Below are positions 36,514-47,232 of a stretch of 64,000 nucleotides of DNA, one piece after another (the first letter of the stretch is position 1; each line of letters begins with the position of its first letter). The stretch comes from VAZQ01 sp963817015 (lineage in GTDB: Bacteria > Pseudomonadota > Alphaproteobacteria > Rhizobiales > Xanthobacteraceae): the NCBI GenBank assembly GCA_963817015.1, contig CAWFMV010000014.1, positions 186,001 through 250,000 of the forward strand. Reading direction: 5' to 3'. Under the pieces are notes generated by a model, which made no database searches, was not told the DNA's origin, and saw only the letters and a list, made by a program, of their open reading frames with translations. Both the position numbers and the translations under genes were made by a program.

Positions 36514-37462
36514 CTACTTTCGCTTGCCGCTTGGAGCCGGGCCGCTGCGCGCAAAGTCCGGGATCGCGCGCCAGCGCCGCCTTGAGCGGGTCGGCGGCCC
36601 AGGCCCGGGTCATGAAGTCGTTGTGGGCGACGTCGTCGCCGACCGCCAGGAGCGTCACGCTGCCGGGCGTGAGCCGCGCCGGCAGCGTGGTGCCAAAGCC
36701 CACACCGCGATCGGTCAGCATGCGCTGCAGCTCGGCGTGCTCGGTGCGGGCGGCCTTGCCGTAGGTGGTGAAGAAGAACGCGGGCGGGCGCTTGGCGAGC
36801 CAGTCGGCGAACTTGTCGATCTCGGCGAACAAGCCGTCGAACAGCATGACGCCATGCACGCGCTGATTGACGCCGCCGACCGCCAGCGCGTAGGCAGCTG
36901 GGTTGTAACCGCCGCTGTAGCCCGCGATCACGACCGGGGCGCGCTCGAAGGCGGCGCGCGCCTGCGCGTCGCCATGCAGGCGGGCGAGCTTCCCGACGGC
37001 TTCGTCCAGAAACTTGCCGAACACGCCAGGCTCCCAGAACCGGCCGCTCGATGAATCAAGCGCGTTGACTGCGAGCTGCGGCGCGACCAGAACGGCGTTG
37101 AGCCCGGACTGCTCGAGCTGGCGCGGGATCTGCTGACGGTCGCGCACGTCTCGAGTGAGCGTTGCCAGGTTGCCATGGAAGTACACGACGATCAGGGCCG
37201 GTCGCCGGATATCGAAGCCGCGCGGGATCGACAGCAGCACGCGCTTGTCGCTGTAGGTCAGGTCCTCCCAATAGACGCCGCCGCGTAGTGAGGTGTGGCC
37301 GCGCCGCTCGCTGTTCACCACGTCGAGGAAGGTGACATTCTTGTCCGGCACCGGCCCGCTGTAGGGAAACGGCGAGGTGTCAAACGGCACGAGCTGGGTC
37401 TTGGCAGGCATCGGAGTTTGCGCAAGCGCGGCGGTGGCGAGGAGGAAACTCGCGGCACCCAT
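36514..37462 (-). pseudogene. Secreted alpha/beta hydrolase-like protein, C-terminal frameshift
   Basis: About 315 residues. I start at ATG 37462 (GAASFLLATAALAQTP), which gives a signal peptide. The frame is open for another 58 codons upstream, but those encode the palindromic repeat at 37484. Core features are ALIVVYFHGNLATL, NAVLVAPQLAVNAL and the nucleophile elbow VVIAGYSGGYNPAAYA. Near 36565 the frame drifts: dropping one G from GATCCCGGACTTTG gives an end of DFARSGPAPSGKRK at TAG 36514. Otherwise the frame runs on to 36443 with unrelated residues. Function is unknown. Confidence 0.75.
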
Positions 37463-37483
37463 GGTTACGAACCGCGCAAGTGC

Positions 37484-37575
37484 CTCTCCGTTCGTCTCCG
37501 CGCAAGCGGGGACCCAGTTCTTTGATGCCGGTGGTCTTGGCCCTGGGTCCCCGCTTGCGCGGGGACGAACGGAGG
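37484..37575. repeat. Palindromic repeat TTCGTCTCCGCGCAAGCGGGGACCC, full inverted copy
   Basis: Arms of about 33 bases, CTCCGTTCGTCTCCGCGCAA onward and its near-perfect complement ending GCGCGGGGACGAACGGAG, surround a spacer of about 25 bases. Translation of the element gives the RPRASGDPG-like peptide that artificially extends the upstream end of the hydrolase frame. Confidence 0.85.
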
Positions 37576-37632
37576 AATGATGCAGCGCCATTCGCCTCAA
37601 GAAGATGGATCGAAACAGTGTGTGACCACTCA

Positions 37633-40291
37633 TCATGACGGGACGACAGGTGGCAAATACCCCGGCTTCAACGGCAGAAGTACGGCAAAGAACGCCGGGA
37701 TGGCGATCAGATACGCCAAGCCCGCGACCCAGAGCACGGCGGTGAGCCCGAACGAGGTCGCGATGATCGGCACCAGCGCGGCGCCGATGACCGAGAAGCA
37801 GCCGTTGATGCCCCAGGCCCAGAGGAACATGTGCTGCTTGCCGAGGCGGCCGAGCGTTGTCATGGCGGTCGGCATCGGGAAGCCCATCAGGAATGCAGGC
37901 GGGAAGACGAGCACGAAGCAGAGCAGGAGGCGCGCCAGATAAGGGAAGGTGCCGATGAAGTCGAGCACGCGATCAAGCACGAGCCCATAGATGATCAGGA
38001 TCGCGCCGATCGCGACGAACACTTTCGGCATCACGTCGCGCGCGCGATCGAGAAAGCGCTCCGACACGAAGCTGCCGAGGCCTGAAAACACCAGCATGCC
38101 GGTGATCAGGATCGAGGCCGACACGGTCGCGTTGCTCAGCGCCAGGATGAACTCGGAAATGAGCCCGACCTCGACCATGATGTAGCCGGCGCCGAGACAG
38201 GCGAAATAGATGATGGTGCGAAACTTGCCCGGGTTGTGGCTGAAGATCGTGCGCCAGCCGAAGATCACCGGCAGGATCACCAGCGACAGCGAGGTCACGC
38301 AGGCGATCGCCAGCGTCGCCCAGATCAGCAGATAGCCCCATTCGTCCTGCAGCAGCTCCAGCCGGTCGGTGACGCGATGCAGGTCCGACGGCTTCACATA
38401 GGCTGCGAAATAGGGGCGGTTGTTGGTGAGGAGGCGTGAAGTCAAACACATAGGCGTCGGCGACCTCGTCCCAGCCGCCATTGATCAGCCGATGCCAGGC
38501 GAGCTGCCCCATGGTGGTCGCCGGCACCGCGGTTGGCGGCCTGCTCGGGCGGTGCCTCGCCTGGCGCTGTGCCTTCCGGCGGGTCGGAAGGCTCAGGCTC
38601 TTCGCCGGTCGGCGAAGATCTGCTTGCGATAGTCATCGAGCACGCGCGCGGTCTGGGTGTCGTCGTAGACGAAGCCTTTGTAGTAGATCTCGTCGAACGA
38701 CATGGCGCGCGTATGCGCGCGCAGCTTCTCGATCTCGGCTCGGGTGAAGCCGCCGCGCTTGAACAGCACGGTCGCGGTCGAGAGATAGCTCGACGCCACG
38801 AAGAAGCTGTCGGCAACGCGCTCCGGATCAAGCTCGCGCGCCGCCGCCGCCATGGTGGCGTAGAGCTTGAGCACCGATTTCGGCGGCTCCTCCTTGTTCC
38901 ACAGCGTCACCGACAGAACGCCGCCGTCCTTGAGCGCGCGCATGTAGCTTGAGCATCGCCTCGCGCGTATAGGAGAACTTCTCCACGATCGCGAAGCCGC
39001 CCGGATTGGAGAGGCCGGCGGAATCGGCGAGGCTCAGGTCGATGACGTCGTAGCGATTGCTCGTATAGGCGAGATAGAGCCGGCCATCGTAGTCGACGAC
39101 GCGGATCTTCGGATTGTTGAGGATGTCGCCGGTGAAGTCGCGCAGGCCCTTGTCGGTGCGGAACGCGTCGAGCACCGCGGGATTGCCTTCCGCCACCGTC
39201 ACGGTGTTGGAGCCGGAGCGCAGCGCAACGGAAGTGGAGATGCCGCCGCCGAACTGCACCACGAAGGTGTCGGGCTTGTCCTTGATCAGATACGGATAGA
39301 TCATCGGCAGGAAGCGGTAATAGGCCGTTTCCTCCGGCGGCAGGTCGCGGATGATGCCGATCGGCCCGTCGCCGTCGATATACATGCCGAGATAGGCGTT
39401 GGTGGGCATCTTCGGCAGATTGAACGCCGCGTTGTCGGAAAGCCCCGGCGCGAAGTGCAAGTAGGAGCTCGCGTAGACTTCGAGATAGCCGAACGGCGAG
39501 GCGCTTTCATAGACGCGCTGGCTGTCCGGGAACTTGCGCGCGTAGGCGACGCCCTTGTAGTCGGAGACCGCGAGCTTGCTGACGTTGAGCCACGACGGCA
39601 GCGCGAAGTGCGCCGCGATGGTGACGGCCGCAAGCGCGGCCAGCGCAATCACGCGGCCAGGGCGGCCGGTCGCGATCAGCCAGAGCGCGCTGCCGATGAG
39701 CCAGAGAACGAGCGGCACGATGATGAGATTGTCGGGCACGATGACGTACATCGCGAGCAGGAACGCCAGCCCGCACAGCCCCGCGCCGGTCAGGTCGGCG
39801 AAATAGACGCGACCGAAGATCTTCTGCGCCTTGAGAAACACGGTGCCGAGAAAGAATGCGCCCGCCAGGAACGGCAACATGTAGAGCATGAAATTGGCGG
39901 CGAGCCGCCATTTCTGCATCGGGTCGGAGACCAGGAAGATCGCGTTGAAGGGGATCTGCTGCGCCAGCAGATTGGCTGCGACCGCGAGCGGCCCGAACAG
40001 GGCAAGCGCAGTCGCCGCGACGCCGCGCCAGTGGCGATCGAACCACCCGGTCGTCACACACATGATCGCGCTGGTCAGCCCGAAGCCGAGCATCGCGAGG
40101 CTCACCACCAGCGAGCCGAAATGCGCCCAGCTGCCGACCGAGAAGATGCGCATGATGCCGATCTGCAGCGCGATGACGGCGCCGGCGACGAGCGCGACCG
40201 ACAAGTAAAGCGATGACGACGGTGCGAGGCCGCCATCAGGTGCCGATGCGCTGGAAGTCACAACGTCGGCAGTCGATGTGATATCATCCAA
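37633..40291 (-). pseudogene. Large membrane protein with spermidine-synthase-like central domain, several frameshifts
   Basis: About 885 residues when joined. The N-terminal third has about seven membrane helices (LYLSVALVAGAVIALQIGIM onward). The middle carries a Rossmann-like methyltransferase/aminopropyltransferase fold with DTFVVQFGGGISTSVALRSG, VTVAEGNPAVLDAF, YDVIDLSLADSAG and GGVLSVTLWNKEEPPKS. The C-terminal third has six or seven more helices, starting LLIWATLAIACVTSLSLVIL. This matches the fused transporter/spermidine-synthase-like families. Breaks lie near 38947 (one A extra in CTCAAGCTACATG), 38610, 38525 and 38435. The long N-terminal frame (from ATG 40291) is intact for 450 residues. 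Confidence 0.78.
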
Positions 40292-40445
40292 GGGAATATG
40301 CTTTCCGGCCCGTCCTGCCCGTCCACGTCATATCACGGGTGGACTCGCGCTTGCGCGAGTTGGACAGAGCTGGCTGCTGCAAGTTGGGGGTAAACCCCAT
40401 TGCCCGCGATGGCCGCGGCGGCGCCCCAGATGCCCGGCGCTTCGA

Positions 40446-40482
40446 TCAAAAAAGAAAAGGGCCCCAGGGCAAAGCCCGGAGC
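40446..40482 (-). terminator. Intrinsic terminator of the outer-membrane protein gene
   Basis: On the minus strand GGGCTCCGGGC-TTT-GCCCTGGGGCCC forms a GC-rich hairpin followed at once by TTTTCTTTTTT. It lies about 25 bases after the stop of the barrel protein gene, a classic Rho-independent terminator. Confidence 0.8.
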
Positions 40483-40507
40483 CCATTGGATTTCGCGTGG
40501 CGAAGGC

Positions 40508-41308
40508 TCAGTACCAGCCGAAGCGGTAGTTGATGCCGGCGCGCACAAGGCCGCCCTTGAGGTCGAAGGTCTTGCCCCCAATGAAGCTGTCAATGGTCGG
40601 CGAGCCGATAGCCTGCGTCGATACGGAGCCCATATCGTAGTACAGCGCTTCGAGCTTGCCACTCCAGTTGGGTGCGAAGGCGAACTCAATGCCGCCTCCC
40701 GCGGTCCAGCCAGTCCGCGTCGTCTCCAGGGTGCTGGCATATTGGGTGCCCGAGAACACCGTGTTTTGGGAGACCTCCACGCGACCGTAGATGAGGCCGC
40801 CCGTGGCGTAGATCAGGGCACGATCATACGCTACCCCAAGCCGGGCGCGAACCGTTCCGAACCAGTCCATGCTGTGACTTGCGTCAAAGCGAGTGCCGCC
40901 AGCGGCGCCACCACCGACCGTTGCGAATGGGCCGGGGATCGAAATGGAATCCTTGATATCAGCGCCTTGGAAGTCGGCCTCAACTCCCCAGACGAACATA
41001 CCGTTCTGCACGTTGTAGCCGATCTGGCCGCCGACGAAGCCGCCGTCGGAACGGATTTGTGCGCCCGGGACGTTGGTGGTTCTGCAGCCGGTACCGTTCA
41101 GAACGCCGCCGGGGTTGATACAGAATGGAGCCCCGTCATCGTCATTCCTTCCCCAACCTGCGTTGGCACCGATGTAGAGCCCGGTCCAGCTGAAGTACGC
41201 TGGTTGGGCCTTGTAGACCGGAGTTCTTGTTGGAAGGTCTGCGGCAAGCACTTGGCTACCCGCGAGCACGAACGCCGCTGCCGAAGCAGCCAAGAAACTG
41301 TGCTTCAT
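40508..41308 (-). CDS. Outer-membrane beta-barrel protein (Omp25/Omp31-like)
   Basis: Porin-like outer-membrane protein of 266 residues. The signal peptide KHSFLAASAAAFVLAGSQVL is cleaved before ADLPTR. The mature protein starts with the family stretch YFSWTGLYIGANAGWG and ends with the barrel-closing NYRFGWY (terminal aromatic residue). Alternating glycine/aromatic strands such as GFVGGQIGYNVQNGMFVWGV run through it. I use ATG 41308, with AGGGG upstream; GTG 41311 is an alternative. It has its own terminator. The 200-base region upstream (41312-41515) contains a TATAAG box-like hexamer near 41327 on the minus strand but no gene. Confidence 0.9.
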   Translation of the reverse strand: MKHSFLAASAAAFVLAGSQVLAADLPTRTPVYKAQPAYFSWTGLYIGANAGWGRNDDDGAPFCINPGGVLNGTGCRTTNVPGAQIRSDGGFVGGQIGYNVQNGMFVWGVEADFQGADIKDSISIPGPFATVGGGAAGGTRFDASHSMDWFGTVRARLGVAYDRALIYATGGLIYGRVEVSQNTVFSGTQYASTLETTRTGWTAGGGIEFAFAPNWSGKLEALYYDMGSVSTQAIGSPTIDSFIGGKTFDLKGGLVRAGINYRFGWY

Positions 41309-41515
41309 CACGCCACCCCTGACTTATACACAACAAAACTTACGCAGCTACCTTAAACCATGAGGGCGCATGAGGCTGTGCCTGGGGAGCAACAGGGTAA
41401 GGAATTCACACGCGACTTCTGTAGGTTACATTTTACCTCCTTGCTTCCAGATGATGCGTTCACTCATCACGCATCTGGATGTAGTCGATGCCGCAGGTCA
41501 CGATGATCTTGTCGA

Positions 41516-42553
41516 TCAGCGGAACAGGTCGGCGAAGACTTTATCCCAATGATTCATCGACTTGGCGGTCAGCGCCGGTGTGATCACGGTGGCGGCGAAC
41601 CCCCCGGTTGCCGGCACCAGCCCCGGCACCGTTGGTGGCACGTCAGGCCGCGCCGGCAGGTAGGCGGCCTTCTGGAAGATCTGCTGGCCTTCCTTCGAGG
41701 TCATGAACTCGACGAACAGCAGCCCGGCGTTGGGATGCGGCGCGTTCTTGGGCAGGCCGACGAGGCCGGGCGTGACGGTGGCCGGGCTAGAGCCGCAGCC
41801 CAGTCGACCGGCGCGCCCTTCTCGGCGCTGATCGCGGCGTGGTGATTGAAGATCTGCAGCGCCATCGGGTATTCGCCGGCGATCACCTGGTCGAGGATGG
41901 CGCGGGCGCTGGCGTTGACCATCTTGATGTTCTGGCGCGCGAGCTTGCGCAGATAGTCCATGCCGCGCTCCTCGCCCATGCTGAGTGAGGACGTTGCCGA
42001 TGAAGCCCGGCGCCGCCCGACATGTCGTTCGGCTTCCAGACCATCTTGTCCTTCCAGTACGGCGCCAGCAGGTCGTCGTAGGTCTTCGGCCGCTGCGCCG
42101 CCGGCACCAGGCTCGGTGTTGAGGCCGGCGTGCATGCACGAACAGATGCGAGGAGACCCAGTAGCGGTCCGGGTCGCGATATTGCGGCGGCAGTTCCTCG
42201 CCATTGGCGGCGGTGAATTGCCGCACCGCGCCGGCGTCGATCAGCACCTCCATGCCGGAGGTGAGCCCGAACACGTCCGCCATCACGCGGCCGGCGCGAT
42301 ATTCGTTGAGCAGCTTGATGCTGTTCACCTGGCTGTCGCCGCGCGTGAACGCGACCTTGATGCCGTATTTCGCCTCGAACGCCGCGATGAGCGGCCGCAC
42401 GATCTGATCGACGATCAGGTCGGTGTAGTAGGTGACCTGGCCTTCCTGCTTGGCCTTGGCGATCAGCTCGGGGCTGATCTCGGCGGCGGGCGCGGCGGTG
42501 GTGTAGACGAGAACGGCAGATGCTGCGGCGATGAAGCGAATTGTCTTAATCAT
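41516..42553 (-). pseudogene. ABC transporter substrate-binding protein (Fe3+/extracellular solute-binding type), several frameshifts
   Basis: About 345 residues when joined. A signal peptide (IKTIRFIAAASAVLVYTTAAPA) is followed by ELIAKAKQEGQVTYYTDLIV and AFEAKYGIKVAFTRGDS, the opening of AfuA/FbpA-type binding proteins. Later segments are RPKTYDDLLAPYWKDKMVW, ARQNIKMVNASARAILDQVI and AGLLFVEFMTSKEGQQIFQK. Breaks cluster between about 41795 and 42135. No permease or ATPase is adjacent. The ligand is unknown; this family also includes organic-acid binders. Confidence 0.8.
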
Positions 42554-42640
42554 TGCACTCTGTCTCCACCCTCTCGGTTGTCGTCCTCGCGAAAGCACTT
42601 GTGAGACTTTCTTCAACTGTCCTTAGCACGGAGCTATCTG

Positions 42641-42753
42641 CTGTCGTCCCCGCGAAGGCGGGGACCCATAGCCGCTGAACTCTCGATCTCTCGCCGGCCA
42701 CACCACATCGCAACGACACGGCGTATGGGTCCCCGCCTTCGCGGGGACGACAG
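42641..42753. repeat. Palindromic repeat CTGTCGTCCCCGCGAAGGCG, full inverted copy
   Basis: Left arm 42641-42668 and right arm 42725-42753 (TATGGGTCCCCGCCTTCGCG onward) are perfect complements over about 28 bases, with a 56-base spacer. It is the same family as 37484 and 61404. It lies between the binding-protein gene and the end of the CoA-synthetase gene. Confidence 0.87.
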
Positions 42754-42812
42754 CGGGAGATTCATTGCTTCACATATTCCCTCGCAGGGGTGACAGCGGA
42801 ATTTAGGCGATG

Positions 42813-45002
42813 TCAGCTCCGCAGCACCACCAGCGCATCGAGCGCGACCGCGCCTTGGCCGTCCGGCAGCGCGACCAACGGATTGATGTCGATGCTTTCG
42901 ATCTGGTCGCCGAGATCGTGCGCGAGCCGGCCGAGCGCGATCAGCGCGGCGAGCACGCTCGCCTCGTCGCACGGCGGCGCGCCGCGATAGCCCTTGCAGC
43001 AGCGCGGCCGGCGGTGGTGCGCTCGATCATCGCCTTGCGCCTGCCAGGGCGGCAGCGGCACCGCGCCGAAGCTCACGTCCTTGTGCAGCTCGAGCAGCAC
43101 GCCGCCGGTGCCGAACATCAGCACCGGGCCGACTTCCGGATCGCGCTGCACGCCGAGCACCAGCTCGACGCCGCCGGAGATCTGCTGCGCCACCAGCACC
43201 TGCGTCGAGCTTGCGCGCCGGCCGCGCGCCTTGGCGAGATTCTGCTGCGAGCCGCGCGTAGGCGCCGCGCAGCTCGTTCTCGCTCCTGATGCCGAGGATG
43301 ACGCCGCCGATGTCGGACTTGTGCTGTCACCTCGGCGGCGACGAGCTTGAGCACCACCGGATAGCCGATCTCCTTGGCGGCGCTCACCGCCGTGTCGACG
43401 CTGCCGGCCACCTGCTCGCGCGGCGTCGCGATGCCGTAGGCGCGCAGCAGCTCCTTGGAGTCGGCCTCGTTCGAGCACGCGAAAGCCCGTCGCGGCCGGG
43501 CTGCGGCGCGCGCAGAATCGGCTGCGACGTCCGGCTTCGCGGCCGCGCGACGGCTCGGCAGCCGCGCCGCTTGCGCGCGCAACGCGCCGTAGCGCCCGGC
43601 GCGCCCGACCGCGCGCAGCGCCTTGTCGATCTCCTGCAGCACCGGCAGGTGCTTGAGCGCGGCGCGGAACTCGCGCGTGTGCTCGGTGAACATGTAGGAG
43701 ATCATCGACATGACCGCGATCGGCTTGCCCGCGCGTCGCCACCATCTGGTCGACCTCGCGCAGGTTCTCGACCTTGTTGTTGAGCCGCGGCGCCGGCGGC
43801 AGCTCCTCCTGCACCAGCAGCACGTCGATGTTGGGGTCGGCGAGCATCACCTCGATGCCCTTGAAATAGGCCTCGGCGCTCGAGAGCGCCGCGAAGCCGG
43901 CATCGAGCGGATTGCCGAGTGAGGTGCCGACGCCGAGCACCTCGCTCACCTTGGCGTTGGTCTCCGGCAGCAGCGCCGGGAACGATGAGCCCGTTGCGCT
44001 CGGCGGCTTCGAGCATCAGCCCCTTCATGCCGCCCGAGAACGTCATGGCGCCGAGCCGCGGGCCCTTCGGCGGCGTGGCATGGGTGAAATATTCGACCGT
44101 CTCGACGATCTCGTCGAGCGTGTCGACGCGCACCACGCCGATCGTCTCGGCGACCGCGTCGAAGCATTGCGAGCGAGCCCGCGAGCGAGCCGGTGTGCGC
44201 GAGCGCGGCCTTGCGGCTCTCCTCGGAGCCGCCGATCTTGACCGCGACGACCGGCTTGCCGGCATCGCGCGCATATTCGCAGGCGCGGCGAAACTCGCCG
44301 GCGTCCTTGATCGACTCGATGAAGCAGGCGATCGCGCGGAGATCGGGATCGTCGGCGAGATAGCGGATGTAGTCCGCCATGTTGAGGCCGATCTCGTTGC
44401 CGCTGGTCACCGCGTAGCCGGCGGTGACGCCGCGCGCGAGCAGCGCGCGGTGGATCGCCATCACGATGCCGCCGCTCTGGCCGACGATCGCCGACCGGGC
44501 CGCGCTCGAGCTCGGTGATGCGGTCGTCCGGAATGGTCATCAGCCGGTGCGGCGCCGCGAGATTGCCCATGCAGTTGGGGCCCGACACCGCAAGGCCGGC
44601 ACTGTCGATCGCGCGCTGAGATCGGCCGCCGAGCGCGCGCCCCTTGCGGATCGCCGCCTTCGCCGAAGCCGCCGGAGAACACGGTGGCGCTGCGCGCCTT
44701 GGCCTTGCCGGCTTCCGCGATGGTCGTCGATGGCGGCGGCGCCCGGCACGATCACCACCACGTGGTCGGGCGCTTCCGGCAGCTCGCGCAGGCTCGGGTA
44801 GCAGGTCTCGCCGTCCCACACCGTCTTGTTGCGCGGGATTGACCGCATAGATCGCGCCGGGAAAGTCGAACTGCTTGAGCGAGCGATAGACCCGCTGCGA
44901 CCAGTTGCCGGGGCGGTCGCTGGCGCCCACGATCGCGATGTTGCGCGGATTGAACAGCGCGCGCACGCCCGCCACGCGTTGCTCGAGATTTGACTGCGAC
45001 AT
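42813..45002 (-). pseudogene. ADP-forming acetate/acyl-CoA synthetase-like protein (fused alpha-beta), heavily frameshifted
   Basis: About 720 residues when joined. The CoA-binding domain starts LEQRVAGVRALFNPRNIAIV then GASDRPGNWSQRV. Succinyl-CoA-synthetase-like segments are AGLAVSGPNCMGNLAAPHRL, GQSGGIVMAIHRALLARG and GGMKGLMLEAAERNGLI. The ATP-grasp part has ELLRAYGIATPREQV, EIGYPVVLKLVAAEV and MFGTGGVLLELHKDVSFGAV, and it ends GDQIESIDINPLVALPDG. I count at least a dozen frame changes in 2.2 kb. Most are repaired by deleting one base (for example near 44838, 44722, 44660, 44495, 43985, 43735 and 43325). Relatives convert organic acids to CoA thioesters. It is divergent from the Bug gene at 45163. 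Confidence 0.83.
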
Positions 45003-45162
45003 CCGTTTTCCGCCCCTGTTTGCAATGTTTGTTCACCCTTGGCCGGAACGGAGTCAAGGGCGGCCGCGACACTCATGGCCGCACCGATGGGCCGCTGACA
45101 TCGGGGAATGCTTGCCGTAGTCTCAAAGGCAGCAAACAACGATGACCAGAGGAAACGCCATC

Positions 45163-46150
45163 ATGCTTCCGCGCCGTCGATTTCTGTCCCTGGCTGCTGG
45201 TGCCGTCGCGGCCCCGGCGGTGTCGCGCATCGCCCGGGCGCAGACCTACCCGTCGCGGCCGGTCACCATGGTCGTGCCCTATGGCGGCGGCGGTCCAGCC
45301 GACGGCGTCGCGCGTCCGCTGGCGGAGCGCATGGCGGCAGCGCTCGGGCAGCCGATCGTGATCGAGAACATCGGCGGCGAGTCGGGGACGACCGGCGTCA
45401 CCCGTGCGGTGCGGGCGGCCGCGGACGGCTACACGCTGAGCTTCGGGCATCACGGCTCGCACGTCGTCAATGGCGCGATCTTCCCGCTGCCCTTCGATCT
45501 GCGCACTGATCTCGAGCCGATTGCGCTGCTGCCCAGCAATCCGCTGCTCATCTCTGCGCGCAAGGATCTCCCGGCTGCGAGCCTCAAGGACCTGATCGCC
45601 TGGATGAAGGACTAATCCCGGCAAGGTGAAGACCGCGAGCGCGGGCGCCGGCAGCGGCACTTATGTCAACGCCGTCTATTTCCAGAACGCCGCCGGCGTG
45701 AGCTTTGAGTTCGTGCCGCACCAGAGCGTGCAGACCTCGATCAGGGCACTGATCGCGGGCGAGCTCGATGTCCTGTTCGACCAGGCCTCGAACTCGCTGC
45801 CGCATCTGCGCGCCGGACGGATCAAGTCCTTGGCGGTGACGTCAAGCACGCGCACGCAATCCGCGCCCGAGGTGCCGACCACAGACGAAGCCGGCTTGCC
45901 GGGCTTTCATAGCGCCACCTGGTACGGACTGTGGGCGCCGAAAGGCACGCCCAAGGAGATGGTCGCAACCCTCAACCGCGCTGCGCTCGAAGCGCTCGCC
46001 GATCCGGCGGTGGCCAAGCGCTATGCCGAGCAGGGGCTCGACATGCCGCCGCGCGACAAGCAGTCGCCGGAAGCGTTCGGCGCCTATCACAAGGCCGAGA
46101 TCGACAAATGGTGGCCCATCATCAAGGCGGCCGGCATCAAGGGCGGTTGA
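45163..46150 (+). pseudogene. Bug/TctC-family substrate-binding protein, one frameshift
   Basis: About 328 residues when joined. The start ATG 45163 follows GAGGA; an in-frame ATG at 45142 lacks a site. A Tat-type signal, LPRRRFLSLAAGAVAAPAV, precedes QTYPSRPVTMVVPYGGGGPA. The frame stops at MKD-TAA (45612). Dropping one T from GGACTAATCCC gives KDNPGKVKTASAGAGSG, and the protein continues to 46150 with LWAPKGTPKEMV and the C-terminal WWPIIKAAGIKGG. It is followed 40 bases later by a second Bug gene with a similar Tat signal. Confidence 0.88.
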
Positions 46151-46190
46151 TCCGCCCGCAGGCATTGCCTGCATTCAAGGAGGGAACGTC

Positions 46191-47168
46191 ATGAAATTTC
46201 CCCGTCGTGGATTTCTGCGCCTGGCAGCGGGCGCGGCCGCACTGCCTGCCGTCTCTCGCCTCGCGAGCGCGCAGAGCTATCCGTCCCGGCCGGTACGGCT
46301 GATCATCGGCTACACGCCGGGAGGATCGGCCGATCTCACCGCCCGCCTGATTGCGCAGTGGCTCTCGGAACGGCTCGGTCAGCAGTTCGTGGTCGAGAGC
46401 CGGCCGGGCGCCGGCACCAATCTCGCCACCGAAGCGGTCGTGCACGCGCCGCCCGACGGCTACACGCTTCTGCTCGTCGCGCCCGCGAATGCGATCAACG
46501 CCTCGCTGTACGAAAAGCTCAATCACAATTTCCTGCGCGATATCGCGCCGGTCGCTGGCATCAACCGCTTTCCCAATGTCGTGGACGTGACCCCGTCGCT
46601 GCCGGTCAAGACCGTGCCTGAGTTGATCGCCTATGCCAAAGCCAATCCGGGCAAGCTCAACATGGCGTCGTCCGGCCCGGGCTCCACGATCCACGTGTCC
46701 GGCGAGCTGTTCAAGATGATGACCGGCATCAACATGGTGCACGTGCCCTATCGCGGCGGGGCGCCGGCCCTGACCGATATGATCGCTGGCCAGGTGCAGG
46801 TGATGTTCGACAACATCCCAACGTCGATCGAGCACGTTCGGGCGGGCCGGCTGCGTGGGCTGGCGGTCACCGGCACGACGCGCTCCAATCTGCTGCCGGA
46901 TACGCCAACGGTCGCCGAGTTCGTGCCGGGCTACGAGGCGAGCGCGTGGTACGGCCTCGGTGCGCCGAAGAACACGCCCGTCGAGATCGTCAACAAGCTC
47001 AACGCCACCGTCAACGCGATCCTCGCCGATCCGACGGTGAAGGAGCGGTTCGACAGCATGGGCGCCACGCTGATTACCGGCTCGGCCGCCGAGTTCGGAA
47101 AGTACGTTGCCGAGGAAACCGAGAAGTGGGCCAAGGTTGTGAAGTTCTCCGGCGCGAAGCCGGAGTGA
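46191..47168 (+). CDS. Bug/TctC-family substrate-binding protein
   Basis: Intact periplasmic binding protein of 325 residues. A twin-arginine signal (KFPRRGFLRLAAGAAALPAV) is followed by QSYPSRPVRLIIGYTPGGSA. Family stretches VVESRPGAGTNLATEAVVHA, VPYRGGAPALTDMIAGQVQV and GLGAPKNTPVEIVNKLN follow. The start is set by AAGGAGGGAACGTC. It is tandem with the preceding Bug gene, but the two are clearly different in sequence and so may recognise different acids. No TctA/TctB genes are adjacent. Confidence 0.92.
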   Translation: MKFPRRGFLRLAAGAAALPAVSRLASAQSYPSRPVRLIIGYTPGGSADLTARLIAQWLSERLGQQFVVESRPGAGTNLATEAVVHAPPDGYTLLLVAPANAINASLYEKLNHNFLRDIAPVAGINRFPNVVDVTPSLPVKTVPELIAYAKANPGKLNMASSGPGSTIHVSGELFKMMTGINMVHVPYRGGAPALTDMIAGQVQVMFDNIPTSIEHVRAGRLRGLAVTGTTRSNLLPDTPTVAEFVPGYEASAWYGLGAPKNTPVEIVNKLNATVNAILADPTVKERFDSMGATLITGSAAEFGKYVAEETEKWAKVVKFSGAKPE

Positions 47169-47232
47169 TCGCAACTCGTGAGTGCTGGCTGATCGTCAAG
47201 GCGCCCGGTATCAAGCCTTGACGGCAGGGACC

